DNA from: Achromobacter veterisilvae
GTDB taxonomy: Bacteria > Pseudomonadota > Gammaproteobacteria > Burkholderiales > Burkholderiaceae_B
NCBI RefSeq assembly: GCF_900496975.1
Contig: NZ_UFQC01000011.1
Coordinates: 140,988 to 204,987 of the forward strand
DNA length: 64,000 nt
Direction of reading: 5' to 3'
Below are positions 19,028-27,524 of the stretch, in pieces. The notes under the pieces are model-generated. The model did no database searches, was not told where the DNA came from, and saw only the letters and a program-made list of their open reading frames with translations. Position numbers and translations under genes: made by a program. Position 1 is the first letter of the stretch, and each line of letters begins with the position of its first letter.

Positions 19028-19942
19028 TCAATCCTGTTCGCGCGTGGCCGCCACGATAGGATCGTCGAGCAGGTATTCGGCCACCTGTTCGACGAAGGGC
19101 GAGGGCGGCACGCCGGCCTGGGTGACGAGCGTCAGTTCGCGCAGGGCCCAGGGTTCGCGCAGGGCCACGGCCGCGATCCGCTCTTCGCGCAGCGCGCTGG
19201 CGGCAACGCTGCGCGGCACCAGGGACACGCCTACGCCAGCCTCCACCATGGACAGCACGGCGTCGAAGGTATGCACGTGGATGCGCACCTTGGGCGCCTT
19301 CCCGGCCAGCTTGGCCATGTCGCGCAGGAAGACGTAATTGCTGCTGGTGCGGCTCATGCAGACGAAATCCAGGTCCAGCACCGCCGGGAAGCGCACCGGC
19401 GAGCTTTCCACCACGGGGTGGTTCAAGGGCGCCGCGATGATCAGTTCGTCGACCGCATAGCGCGTTGCGTTGACCCCGGCGGATTCCGCCCGGCCCGCGA
19501 AGATGCCGATGTCCGCTTCCTGGCCGGCGATGGCGGCCTCGATGGTATTGCTGGAACGCTCTTCGAGCAGGATATTGACGTTGGGGTTGGCCGACAGGAA
19601 GCGGCTCAGGCTGGGGACGATGAAGCCGTTGAGCGAACTGCTGTTGGCGAACAGCTTGACGCTGCCCTTCAGGCCGCTGGCGAAGCCGCTGACCTCCCCG
19701 TGCATGCGTTCGACGCCTGCCAGCAGCGAGCGCACGTGTTTCAGCACGAAAGCGCCTTCCACCGTGAGTTCCATGCCGCGGGCCTCGCGCTTGAACAGCG
19801 GCACGCCCATCGCGAACTCCAGGTTCTTCAGGCGATAGCTGGCCGAGGACGCGGTCAAGTGCACCGCGTTGGCTCCGCCGGACAGGCTTTTCGCCTCGGC
19901 GATCGCGAGAAACAGGCGGAGATCGGTAAGTTCATAGCGCAT
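19028..19942 (-). CDS. LysR-family transcriptional regulator
   Basis: A 304-residue LTTR. The N-terminal winged HTH (2-62) reads LRLFLAIAEAKSLSGGANAV followed by LTASSASYRLKNLE; the remainder is a periplasmic-binding-protein-like effector domain with the VLSMVEAGVGVSLVPRSVA stretch near the C-terminus. It senses a small molecule, unidentified. It is convergent with the effector operon, and 32 bases separate its start from the end of the cardiolipin synthase gene in the same direction, so no divergent target gene is obvious. Confidence 0.9.
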   Translation of the reverse strand: MRYELTDLRLFLAIAEAKSLSGGANAVHLTASSASYRLKNLEFAMGVPLFKREARGMELTVEGAFVLKHVRSLLAGVERMHGEVSGFASGLKGSVKLFANSSSLNGFIVPSLSRFLSANPNVNILLEERSSNTIEAAIAGQEADIGIFAGRAESAGVNATRYAVDELIIAAPLNHPVVESSPVRFPAVLDLDFVCMSRTSSNYVFLRDMAKLAGKAPKVRIHVHTFDAVLSMVEAGVGVSLVPRSVAASALREERIAAVALREPWALRELTLVTQAGVPPSPFVEQVAEYLLDDPIVAATREQD

Positions 19943-19974
19943 CGCGCAAGATTACCGTAGTTGCGGCGGCGGCG

Positions 19975-21432
19975 TCACAAATAGGGCGTTGCCAGCCAGA
20001 TCACCTTGTTGCGCAGGCGCTTGGCGAAAGGCGCCTGCTGCAGGGTTTCCAGCGTCTCGCGCCGGGCCTGGCCGATCAGTTCGTCGACCCGCGCGGCGAT
20101 CCAGCGCGCCACGCCGGCGTCGTAGATTTCGGTGTCCAGTTCGAAGTTCAGCCGCAGGCTGCGCGGATCCAGATTGGACGACCCAACATAGGCCCAGGCG
20201 TCGTCCACGGTCATCAGCTTGGAATGGTCGAACGCGCCGCGCGAGCGCCAGACCCGGCAGCCGGTGCGGATCACCTGGTCCAGTTGCGCCGTCATCGCGT
20301 AGTCGACCAGCCGCAGATTGTTCTTGCCGGGGATGACGATGTCCACCGCCACCCCTCGGCGCGCGGCCGTCGCCAGCGCGCCGATCAGCGTCTGGTCGGG
20401 CAGGAAGTAGGGCGACTGGATGCGGACATGGCGCTGCGCCACCGCGAGCGCGCCCAGCAGCATATTGTGTGAACTGCCCAGCGCGCGGTCGGGGCCGGAC
20501 GGCACGCAGCGCATCGGCACGCAACCGGTGAGCGGTATGGCGCTGGGGTCGAACCAGGGCTTGGCGGGCAGCGATTCGTGCGTGGTGAAGTTCCAGTCGT
20601 GCGCGAACACCGACATCAACTGCGTCACGATCGGGCCTTCCACGCGGAAGTGCGTGTCGCGGTTGGTGGCGGGACCGGCCAGCGCGCTGACAAAGGCCGC
20701 GCGCACATTCATGCCGCCGGTGAAGCCCACCCGTCCGTCGATGACCAGCACCTTCCGGTGGCTGCGCAGATTGGCGTAGGGCATGCGCAGCACGCCCAGC
20801 GGATTGGTCATGAAGCGCGCCACCGGCACGCCGCCGCGGGCCAGCATGCGGACGATGGGAGGGCGGGAGTACTTGGAGCCTATCGCATCGATCAGCACCC
20901 GGACTTCGACGCCGCGCGCCCGCGCTTCGATCAAGGCCTGCGCCATTTCGCGCCCGATCGGATCGTTGTCGAAGATGTAGCTCTGCATCGCCACGGCGTG
21001 GCGCGCGTCGCGGATCGCCCGCAGCATGGCCGGATAGGCCTCGTCGCCGCCGGCCAGGGGCTGCACCGCGTTGCCGCCCAGAAGGCGGAACCGGCTGACC
21101 CGGTCGCCCAGCACCTTCAGCGAGGCGAACTGCGGGCCGGAGATCGGCACCACGTCCACGGGCGCCGTCTCGACCTGTTCCGCGTCCACCACCATTGCTT
21201 CGTCGCGCTGCTGCGACAGCCGCGTCTTGCGGATGCGGTTGATGCCGGCCACGAAGTAGAACAGCGCCCCGAACAGCGGCGAAAACAGCGCCACCCCCAC
21301 CCAGCCGATGGCCGCCCGCACGTCCTGTTTGGTCATCGCGGCATGCACCGCCGCGCCCGTCCCGGCCACGACGCTGATGGCAAATACCAGGTGGGGCCAG
21401 TAATCGATCAAGATAGCGTGTATGCGGTCCAT
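19975..21432 (-). CDS. cls: cardiolipin synthase (ClsA type)
   Basis: A 485-residue phospholipase D superfamily enzyme. Two N-terminal membrane segments (about 8-30 and 40-62) precede two catalytic HKD motifs: HRKVLVIDGRVGFTGGMN and HSKLMTVDDAWAYVGSSN. It joins two phosphatidylglycerol molecules to make cardiolipin and glycerol at the inner membrane. The length and the two-helix N-terminus fit ClsA. It may be co-transcribed with the downstream LysR gene. A perfect 11-base inverted repeat lies upstream of its start. Confidence 0.9.
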   Translation of the reverse strand: MDRIHAILIDYWPHLVFAISVVAGTGAAVHAAMTKQDVRAAIGWVGVALFSPLFGALFYFVAGINRIRKTRLSQQRDEAMVVDAEQVETAPVDVVPISGPQFASLKVLGDRVSRFRLLGGNAVQPLAGGDEAYPAMLRAIRDARHAVAMQSYIFDNDPIGREMAQALIEARARGVEVRVLIDAIGSKYSRPPIVRMLARGGVPVARFMTNPLGVLRMPYANLRSHRKVLVIDGRVGFTGGMNVRAAFVSALAGPATNRDTHFRVEGPIVTQLMSVFAHDWNFTTHESLPAKPWFDPSAIPLTGCVPMRCVPSGPDRALGSSHNMLLGALAVAQRHVRIQSPYFLPDQTLIGALATAARRGVAVDIVIPGKNNLRLVDYAMTAQLDQVIRTGCRVWRSRGAFDHSKLMTVDDAWAYVGSSNLDPRSLRLNFELDTEIYDAGVARWIAARVDELIGQARRETLETLQQAPFAKRLRNKVIWLATPYL

Positions 21433-21488
21433 GGCGATGGCGAAAGAGACAGCCTCCAGAGGGGATCAATGCGCAAGGATATCAACAC

Positions 21489-21519
21489 GGCGGGGCCTGG
21501 CAAGTAGGCAGGCCCCGCC
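21489..21519. repeat. perfect 11-base inverted repeat upstream of tRNA-His
   Basis: Arms 21489-21499 and 21509-21519 (GGCGGGGCCTG and its complement) around a 9-base loop. It sits in the 184-base gap between the cardiolipin synthase start and tRNA-His. Without a T-tract its role is open: a transcription barrier before the tRNA or a leader hairpin. A TAGAAT -10-like hexamer for the tRNA lies downstream at 21548-21553. Confidence 0.5.
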
Positions 21520-21616
21520 CGCTTCCACACCGTTCAAAAAAACGTGCTAGAATTCGGCCTCTTCGTTGATGAGCGTCTCTTTTCAGAGACAGCGCGGCGA
21601 AGAAAGCAGTACCAGA

Positions 21617-21693
21617 GGTGGCTGTAGCTCAGTTGGTAGAGTCCCGGATTGTGATTCCGGTTGTCGTGGGTTCGAGCCCCATCAGCCACCCCA
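21617..21693 (+). tRNA. tRNA-His (GTG)
   Basis: Complete cloverleaf. The acceptor stem GTGGCTG (21618-21624) pairs with CAGCCAC (21683-21689); the extra G(-1) of tRNA-His at 21617 pairs with C at 21690, and CCA is encoded at 21691-21693. The anticodon stem CCGGA/TCCGG closes the loop TTGTGAT with anticodon GTG at 21651-21653. The T arm GTGGG-TTCGAGC-CCCAT is standard. The 3' half is the likely integration target of the prophage, whose integrase gene begins 94 bases downstream on the opposite strand. Confidence 0.97.
21661..21693. other. putative attL core in the tRNA-His 3' end
   Basis: The anticodon-proximal 3' half and T arm of the tRNA through the CCA are the usual crossover segment for phages with an integrase next to a tRNA. 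The duplicated copy (attR) should lie to the right of the window, so the core length cannot be determined here. Confidence 0.5.
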
Positions 21694-21710
21694 AGAATTT
21701 AATGAAATCA

Positions 21711-21741
21711 GGCACTTACGCGAAAGCGAAGTGCCTTTTTT
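21711..21741 (+). terminator. rho-independent terminator after tRNA-His
   Basis: GGCACTT (21711-21717) pairs with AAGTGCC (21729-21735) and an inner CGC/GCG stem caps a GAAA loop; six T follow. It ends the tRNA transcript. If the crossover is inside the tRNA, this terminator is phage DNA. Confidence 0.8.
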
Positions 21742-21786
21742 CATTCCATATTCCGAAAATTAGAACGAAAATCCAAATTTTAGAAT

Positions 21787-22974
21787 CTACTCGGTCGCGT
21801 CGGCGCGCTTGACGGTGCGCCTGTCATAGTGGCGATGGGTGGTTTCAGGGTTTGCATGGGCCGCGAAGTCATATGCATCCGGCGCCCTTTGCGCAAGCTT
21901 TCTGGTGATCGCTGCGGGCCGGATATCCTGAAGGGCAAAATAAAGCGCATGATCGGTCACTAGGTCGCCCTCCTTGACCTTCGTGTCCCGAGTCCGGATC
22001 CATGCGTTCATGGCGTCCTGCCAGGATGATCCCCAGCCGGAGCGCGAGTAGCATGCTGACCGCGCGCGCGACGGTGCAAATAGGTAGGGCGAGAGGCGAC
22101 CCGGGTCGGTTCGATCCAGCGCGCGCGCCACGACACAGCGCAGCTTGCGCGACCAGTTGCGCACCTTTTCGACGGGCTTTTGCCCCTTTTTTCTTTTGGC
22201 CGACAGCACCACCGCGCCGTCCGGCCGCAGGCCGGACTTTTGAAACGGTCGCACTTCGGAGGCGCGATAGCCTGTCAGATAGGTGAACATCGCTGCGCAG
22301 CCCAGCGTGCGATAGTTCTGACGCTGTCGGAGGGACCACAGGTAGAAGCGTAGAACTTGGCGGCGCGAGACGCTGCGCTGCGGCTTGCCGTCGTCCCCGT
22401 GGTCCGCGGAAGTCGAATACCGCATGTCGGTAAATGGGTTCCGTTCCATAAGGTCGTCGCGTACAAAGTAATGGCAGATGGTCGTCATCATGGCCATTTC
22501 CTTTTTGCCACGCTCTGGGGCTCCTGCATCCGCGCGTGCTGTCAGGTATTGATATCCGTGCGTTTGTCGCAGCGCCCTGGGGTTCATGGCTCCGAAAAAC
22601 GAGGTCAGCGCCTTGAATTGCGCCTTCCGATCGTCCTTGCCGTTCTTGCTTTGGTCGATGAAATGTTTGGGCGCATACACAAGTTCGAATCGTTCGATGC
22701 CCTCGGCGACCGATCCCGCAGTGACCTTGCCCTCCAGCAGCGCCGCTGCTTTGACACGGGCTAGACGCCATGCCTCGTTTATAGCCGCACGGTCGCCCAG
22801 CGCCGCTGAAGCCAACGTTTCACTGGTGTTCAGATGCTTATAGATGAACGAAACGCGGCGGCTACCGACCCGTTTGTAGACGCGATCGAGCCCGGTCCTT
22901 TCCCACGCACGCGAAGGCGTCGAGGTTCGGCTCGTTCTTGAGCCTGCTACCTTGCGCGGCCGCTGCTTTTCCAT
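21787..22974 (-). CDS. int: tyrosine-family phage integrase
   Basis: A tyrosine recombinase of 395 residues from ATG 22974; an ATG at 23007 would add 11. The N-terminal arm-type and core-binding parts are followed by the catalytic domain: first Arg in LTGYRASEVRPF, the box-II Arg in a DIRPAAIT context, and the nucleophile Tyr383 in HANPETTHRHYDRR. It catalyses integration into and excision from the tRNA-His site next to it. The start lies inside the upstream DUF4224 gene, so the two overlap by 113 bases and are co-translated. Confidence 0.92.
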   Translation of the reverse strand: MEKQRPRKVAGSRTSRTSTPSRAWERTGLDRVYKRVGSRRVSFIYKHLNTSETLASAALGDRAAINEAWRLARVKAAALLEGKVTAGSVAEGIERFELVYAPKHFIDQSKNGKDDRKAQFKALTSFFGAMNPRALRQTHGYQYLTARADAGAPERGKKEMAMMTTICHYFVRDDLMERNPFTDMRYSTSADHGDDGKPQRSVSRRQVLRFYLWSLRQRQNYRTLGCAAMFTYLTGYRASEVRPFQKSGLRPDGAVVLSAKRKKGQKPVEKVRNWSRKLRCVVARALDRTDPGRLSPYLFAPSRARSACYSRSGWGSSWQDAMNAWIRTRDTKVKEGDLVTDHALYFALQDIRPAAITRKLAQRAPDAYDFAAHANPETTHRHYDRRTVKRADATE

Positions 22975-23146
22975 CGCTGATTCCCATCCTTTTATCGTGA
23001 TATGCACGCGCTACGCGCGGCAAGCCATTCCTTCCCCGTTCCCACTTCCAGGCGTTCGTATCCAGCCATCGCGCCATGATGCTTCGTTGGTTGGCTTGAC
23101 AGCCGACCAGCTCGGCCAACTCTGATGCAGAAAGGTATCCGCTCAT
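22862..23146 (-). CDS. DUF4224 protein, candidate excisionase
   Basis: A 94-residue protein from ATG 23146. The N-terminal 50 residues match the DUF4224 pattern: LSASELAELVGCQ, then a MARWLDTNAWKWER segment and GLPRVAR, which form a small winged helix-turn-helix. DUF4224 genes usually lie immediately upstream of phage integrases and are candidate recombination directionality factors. Its C-terminal 37 residues are encoded in the region overlapping the integrase start and may be of little functional value. It overlaps the upstream gene by 4 bases. Confidence 0.7.
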   Translation of the reverse strand: MSGYLSASELAELVGCQANQRSIMARWLDTNAWKWERGRNGLPRVARAYHDKRMGISDGKAAAAQGSRLKNEPNLDAFACVGKDRARSRLQTGR

Positions 23147-23847
23147 CGGACGGTCTCCCGCTCGGCTACAGGTGCCTGGACGCGGAACTCCACCACCCAT
23201 ACCCATGGGTTCGTGTCCCAGGCGCCAGCGCCGTTAATTTGCTCCCACAGTGCGCGGAACATCGCGCGCGGCATCGATTCGCCCGCTGGCGTGGTCATGG
23301 CCAGGTCGGCGGCGGACGGGTTCAGGCCGACACCTTCGGCGAGGGCATCCATGTGGTTGATGGCCTGGAGCCGTTCCACGCGCACGCGCGTGACCTCCAG
23401 CATCAGGCGGCACGCCCAGCGCGGCATGTGTATGGGAGGCGCGGTCGCGCCCCGCTTCCCCCGGTACCGGTGCAGGTCGAGCCACGCGTCCGCCGCCGCA
23501 CTGGCGTTTTCGATCGGCAGGAAGGCGTTGTCGGCGAGGTAGCGGACGCCATCGAGGCCGCCAGGCTGTTCTTCCGCGCGGACAGTTTCCCGTATCCACA
23601 GGCGGTCGCCGGGCTGGCCGTAGGGGCAGAGGATAGCGTCGCCGGTTCGGGTGTGCCAGATCGCGGCCTGGGAGGGGGCGGGCGTGCCGTCAGAGAAGCG
23701 CACTCCAGGGCCGCCGACCGTGGTGGGTTCCCATTGGCCGAGCGGGTTGTGGTGCGGAAGCTTTACGGCGCGCCGCGTCTGCGTCTTGTCGCCGGCCAGC
23801 ACGGCGCGCACCATGGCAGCGTTGAACAGGATAGGGCGTTCTTTCAA
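23143..23847 (-). CDS. phage ASCH-like protein
   Basis: Starts with TTG at 23847, chosen because a strong GGGAGGTGG Shine-Dalgarno lies just upstream and the stop of the previous gene overlaps it. The 234-residue protein opens with RPILFNAAMVRAVLAGDKTQTRR, the pattern of ASCH-type RNA/nucleotide-binding modules found in many phages, followed by GDRLWIRETVRAEE and PPIHMPRWACRLMLEV. The biochemical role is unknown. It is part of the leftward early operon. Confidence 0.75.
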   Translation of the reverse strand: MKERPILFNAAMVRAVLAGDKTQTRRAVKLPHHNPLGQWEPTTVGGPGVRFSDGTPAPSQAAIWHTRTGDAILCPYGQPGDRLWIRETVRAEEQPGGLDGVRYLADNAFLPIENASAAADAWLDLHRYRGKRGATAPPIHMPRWACRLMLEVTRVRVERLQAINHMDALAEGVGLNPSAADLAMTTPAGESMPRAMFRALWEQINGAGAWDTNPWVWVVEFRVQAPVAERETVR

Positions 23848-24137
23848 GGTTCCACCTCCCTGAACTCTTCGGGGATGACGGGGTAGTCGGCCTCTTCCCC
23901 TTTCAGCTCGACGACGACGGGCCCGTGGCGCATGTCGCCGGTCATCCGGCCATCCAGGCTCGCGCGTTCGTGCGGGCGCAGATTGCTCCATTTGGCAATG
24001 ACGTAGGGGCCAACCGCCAGCCCGCGCGGCTGGGCTCGCTCCATTGCGCCGACCGAGATGTCGCGCTCGCGGCACCATTGCTCGGCCTCGCGGCAAGCTT
24101 CGAAGTTGCCGCCCAGGGTGTCGAATACTTTACGCAT
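23844..24137 (-). CDS. hypothetical protein, 97 aa
   Basis: From ATG 24137. An acidic protein without a recognised domain: MRKVFDTLGGN start, an EQWCRERDISVG segment, and a C-terminus rich in Glu. The stop TGA overlaps the TTG start of the next gene, so it belongs to the leftward operon. Reading frame quality (few rare residues, overlap junctions on both sides) supports expression. Confidence 0.65.
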   Translation of the reverse strand: MRKVFDTLGGNFEACREAEQWCRERDISVGAMERAQPRGLAVGPYVIAKWSNLRPHERASLDGRMTGDMRHGPVVVELKGEEADYPVIPEEFREVEP

Positions 24138-24516
24138 TTGCGCCTCCGTCCTTGTGGTCCGAGTGGGCCTGGGCGCCGATCTCGGCCGCGCCTCGGACGA
24201 TGGCCCGATTTGGGTCAAAGTCCGTGGCCAAGGTGACCTCCTCGCCATGGTCCCAGGTGATGCAGCCCCAGCCGCCGCCCTCCAGCGGCACCAGGCCCAG
24301 GCCCAGCTTGACCTGTAGGCGGCGGTTGTCGCCGTCGTCGGTGAGCGGGTTCCAAACGAACTCGCGGTCGTGTCCGTTGTGGTCCTGGTTGTCCGCGTGC
24401 AGGTACAGGATGCCGTCGTTGATCTCGCAGTACCGCAAGGAGATTTCATCGTCGGCCACCTCTTGCGCCCAGTTCGCTCGCGCCGCCAGCTCCAGCAATT
24501 CGCGATCAGTTCGCAT
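24130..24516 (-). CDS. hypothetical protein, 128 aa
   Basis: From ATG 24516 with a GGAGGGA ribosome-binding site 6 bases before. The acidic protein begins with a helical RTDRELLELAARANWAQ and continues with ISLRYCEINDGILYLHADNQD, WNPLTDDGDNRRLQVKLGL and a Trp-rich GGGWGCITWDHG. Similar small proteins occur in many phages near recombination genes but have no known role. It overlaps neighbours on both sides. Confidence 0.7.
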   Translation of the reverse strand: MRTDRELLELAARANWAQEVADDEISLRYCEINDGILYLHADNQDHNGHDREFVWNPLTDDGDNRRLQVKLGLGLVPLEGGGWGCITWDHGEEVTLATDFDPNRAIVRGAAEIGAQAHSDHKDGGANA

Positions 24517-25375
24517 CGATCCCTCCTTGCTTCTGCGCTGCACCAAACCGCGCCAGCGTCTGCCGGGCAAAGCGCATTACCGTTTCCTTGGATTCACAGA
24601 TGTCACCCGACGGCCAGAAGGCTTCCGCCCATAAGCCAAGAAGGGCCTCATCTGTTGGCGGACGGTCCTGGCGAGGCTGACTTCCCTCCGGCATTGCCTG
24701 GACCATGGCTGCCCAGCAAACCCGTGCGGATTCCGCGGATTGGCGGCAGCCCGATAGCGCCTTGTAGGTTTCCGTGTCTTGAAAGCAGGAGACGGCCTCG
24801 AATCCTGCCACAACCATGGATTCGGTCGGCAGCGGTTCTTGCTTCTGCGCTCCCGGTTGCACGACCAGCGCAGCGCGTGCCTCCGACTCGATGCAGTAGA
24901 GCTGCAGGATTTCGTCGACCACGGCGGTGTCGCCGGCATACCAGCGCTGGCCCAGCTCTTTCAGATGGCCGGTGAGCTGGCGCAGCATTTCCGCCAGGTC
25001 GGGCCTCGTCCCGCCCCGTTTGAGCGTGCCGATCGACTGTCCAAGCAGGCCGGTGTAGTCCACGCGGGTGCTGCTGTGGTCAGTGGTGAGCAGGCGGATG
25101 TGCGCCATCCCGTCCCCGGCGCGCTGCTGGCGGTCATGCTCGAATGTGCTGTCGTTGTGGTGGGCGGCATACCAGGCATCGAAGGTCGGCAAGCCGGCCG
25201 ATTCGCACTGGGTGATGACGCCGGCCTGCCGAACGTCGGCGTCCAGCCGGTCAATGAGGTGGAGGGCGCTGCGCAGGTCCTCCCGGCGGACCTGGCAGAT
25301 GTTCGGGTTGTCGCCCGCGGCCGGCGCGGCGAACGACGCCTCGCGCAGGCGCGCAATGGTGGTGTGAAAGCTCAT
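24506..25375 (-). CDS. hypothetical protein, 289 aa
   Basis: From ATG 25375, chosen by the ATGA overlap with the upstream gene. No domain recognised. The sequence is largely helical (long Leu/Ala/Arg stretches such as LRSALHLIDRLDADVRQAG), suggesting a coiled or bundle protein; the C-terminus has a paired EAFWPSGDICESKETVMRFA segment. Soluble, no signal or membrane segment. Expressed from the leftward early promoter. Confidence 0.7.
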   Translation of the reverse strand: MSFHTTIARLREASFAAPAAGDNPNICQVRREDLRSALHLIDRLDADVRQAGVITQCESAGLPTFDAWYAAHHNDSTFEHDRQQRAGDGMAHIRLLTTDHSSTRVDYTGLLGQSIGTLKRGGTRPDLAEMLRQLTGHLKELGQRWYAGDTAVVDEILQLYCIESEARAALVVQPGAQKQEPLPTESMVVAGFEAVSCFQDTETYKALSGCRQSAESARVCWAAMVQAMPEGSQPRQDRPPTDEALLGLWAEAFWPSGDICESKETVMRFARQTLARFGAAQKQGGIDAN

Positions 25376-25737
25376 GCTGCGAGTTCCCTCCAGGTGACAA
25401 CGTTGCTGGCGGCATGCGTCATGTGCGGTTGGTCGGCCGCGGCTCGGGCCGCGATCGTGCGCATGGTCAAGTCGTAGCGCATTGGCTTTCGCGCAAAGGG
25501 CCGGTAGGGCGCCGGCGTGACGGCGGAGCGGCTCACGTCCAAGAATCGCAGCAGGAAGGGATACAGGGCATCGGGCGTGGTTTCCGGTGCCATCCAGCCC
25601 ATGCGCTCCGCGATTAGTTCGGCCAACTGCGCGTTGCTGGTCGCCGGCTTCACCCGTACGCCCAGCAGGCGCAACTGCTCGGCCGTCATGCGTCGGGCCG
25701 TCTGCATTTCCGTGGAGTGGTGGCGGATGGTTGTCAT
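25372..25737 (-). CDS. hypothetical protein, 121 aa
   Basis: Starts at ATG 25737, overlapping the stop of the ATPase gene. Contains an HTH-like segment (TAEQLRLLGVRVKPATSNAQ followed by LAELIAERMGWM), compatible with a SAP-like or small DNA-binding motif. Basic overall. No family could be assigned. Confidence 0.65.
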   Translation of the reverse strand: MTTIRHHSTEMQTARRMTAEQLRLLGVRVKPATSNAQLAELIAERMGWMAPETTPDALYPFLLRFLDVSRSAVTPAPYRPFARKPMRYDLTMRTIAARAAADQPHMTHAASNVVTWRELAA

Positions 25738-27515
25738 GCCGCCTCCTTGAGCTTGGCCGGGCCGGCGTGGCCCTGTTCGAGCCAGTGGACGGTGAAGGCG
25801 TCGGAGGGCGCCGGCGGCGCTGCTTTGAGCGTGCCCAGCACCAGGATGGTGTCCATGCGGCCGTCGGCGGACAGCGCGTCGACCAGGCCCAGGGCGTCGC
25901 CGCGGCCCGGCAGGTCCAGCACATCGAAGCGGTCCAGGATCAAGCAGCGCAGGCCGGAGATCTCGGCAAGCGCCGCGCCGATCAGGGCGTCCACGCGCCA
26001 GCGTTCCGACTCCGACAGCAGGCGATAGGACCGGCCACCCCAGGTGATCCCCATGTCGGCAGCGATAGCGGGCGTCAACCAGCCCGCGAGCTCGGCCAGG
26101 TCGGCCAGCTTGGCGTTGAAGGGCTGCAGAGCCTCTGCCAGGATCTCGCCCGGGATGCCATCGGGCGAGAGTGCATCGCCGATTGCCAGCCAGGCCAGGA
26201 CATCGGCGTGATACCGGGTGGCATTGGCGGTGCGCTCCGCAGCGCTGGTGGCGGCCTGTTTGGCGTTTAGCAGAGCCTGCACGCGATCGTCGACCGCCTT
26301 GCGCTCGGCGCGCAGCGCGGTCACCTTGGCGCGGGCCGCTTCGACGTCGGCGGGCCGGATCTCCTCCGGCGCGGTCTCGTCCTGAAGCTGCACCGCCGCT
26401 ACTTCCGCCGCGCTGATGTCGCGGAGGTCGTTTTCGACGCTGCGCGCCATCAAGTCGCGGGCTTCGATGGCCTTGGGCAGTGCCGCGGACGCCTCGGCAT
26501 CGCCGACCGCACCAATCTTGCCGAATTGGCGTTCATACTCGGTCAGGGCGACCAGCGACCTGCCGTGCAGATCCACCGAGAAATGCTCGTCGGCCAGGGT
26601 GTCGAAAGCCTCCGCCAAGCTATCGGCCAGCGCGTGCACCAGACCAACCCGCGGGCCGGTCCCCGCCTTCGCCTCCAGCGCGCTGACGCGCTCGGCCAGA
26701 TTGGCGTGTTCGGCCCGGTCGAACTCCAACTTTTGGCGCAGGGCCGGCAGCTTTGCGGCCTGGGTCTGGCGTGCGGCCACCAGGTCGCGCGCGGCGGCAT
26801 AGGCGGACGCCTTCTGTTCGAGCGCGCCCTGGGCCTTGACGTTCTGCTCCAGCTTGGCATCCACGCCGGCCAACGTCGCGCGCTCGCCCACCAGCGCCGC
26901 CTGGTCGAACGGCGGGATTTCCGCGGCCCAGCCTTCGGCCTTCTGGCTACCCCATTGCTCGCCAGCAACGGCCTTCCATGCGCCCTTGGCCTCGGTCGCC
27001 TGCTGTTTTGCGTACTCGGCGCCGGCGGCGAAGCCGCTGCGTAGGATGGGCTTGATCGACGGAACCAGGAGAGGGCTGCATCCGCGGTCCAGCAGCCGAC
27101 GCTCGATCTCGTCGGCCTTCACGTTCGTGCCGCTCAGGGCGAACAGGAGGGTGCGGCGCTCATCCGGCTTGGCCGCGGCGAAGCGCTCGGGTGCCAGGAC
27201 GTAGGGCAGGGCTGGCGACTGCGGCACCAGCACCTCGCCCGATTGCGTGCCCTTCGGCAGGCCGATGCCGACCGTGCCGTCGTCCAGATCCAGCGCGACG
27301 GCGCCGACCTTCGCGCCCTCCGTGACCAGCGCGCCGAATTCCTTCTTCAGGCCGACCCGCTCGGGCGTGCCCAGCAGTGCCAGGCGCACGGCCTCGGCGA
27401 TGCTGGACTTGCCGGCACCGTTCGCGCCGGCGATAAGCGCGGCAGGCGTGCGCAGGTCCAGGTCCACGGCGCGTGCGCCCTGGAAGTTCTCGATGGTGAT
27501 GCGGTTGATTCGCAT
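25734..27515 (-). CDS. SbcC/RecF-like AAA ATPase
   Basis: A 593-residue SMC-type ATPase. It starts with INRITIENFQGARAVDLDL and the Walker A GANGAGKS (K36). A long coiled-coil middle (about 170-450) separates it from the C-terminal signature LSESERWRV and Walker B CLILDRFDVLD. Architecture and N-terminus fit the SbcC/RecF group in a shortened phage form without a zinc hook visible. It would act in recombination or DNA end processing together with the RecT, RdgC-like and PD-(D/E)XK proteins encoded upstream. No SbcD partner is present. Confidence 0.85.
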   Translation of the reverse strand: MRINRITIENFQGARAVDLDLRTPAALIAGANGAGKSSIAEAVRLALLGTPERVGLKKEFGALVTEGAKVGAVALDLDDGTVGIGLPKGTQSGEVLVPQSPALPYVLAPERFAAAKPDERRTLLFALSGTNVKADEIERRLLDRGCSPLLVPSIKPILRSGFAAGAEYAKQQATEAKGAWKAVAGEQWGSQKAEGWAAEIPPFDQAALVGERATLAGVDAKLEQNVKAQGALEQKASAYAAARDLVAARQTQAAKLPALRQKLEFDRAEHANLAERVSALEAKAGTGPRVGLVHALADSLAEAFDTLADEHFSVDLHGRSLVALTEYERQFGKIGAVGDAEASAALPKAIEARDLMARSVENDLRDISAAEVAAVQLQDETAPEEIRPADVEAARAKVTALRAERKAVDDRVQALLNAKQAATSAAERTANATRYHADVLAWLAIGDALSPDGIPGEILAEALQPFNAKLADLAELAGWLTPAIAADMGITWGGRSYRLLSESERWRVDALIGAALAEISGLRCLILDRFDVLDLPGRGDALGLVDALSADGRMDTILVLGTLKAAPPAPSDAFTVHWLEQGHAGPAKLKEAA

Positions 27516-27524
27516 GGCGGCTCC

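Noticed and set aside
21548..21553. TGCTAGAAT upstream of tRNA-His resembling the phage operator
   Set aside because: Only a half-site, outside the phage; it is better explained as the -10 region of the tRNA promoter.
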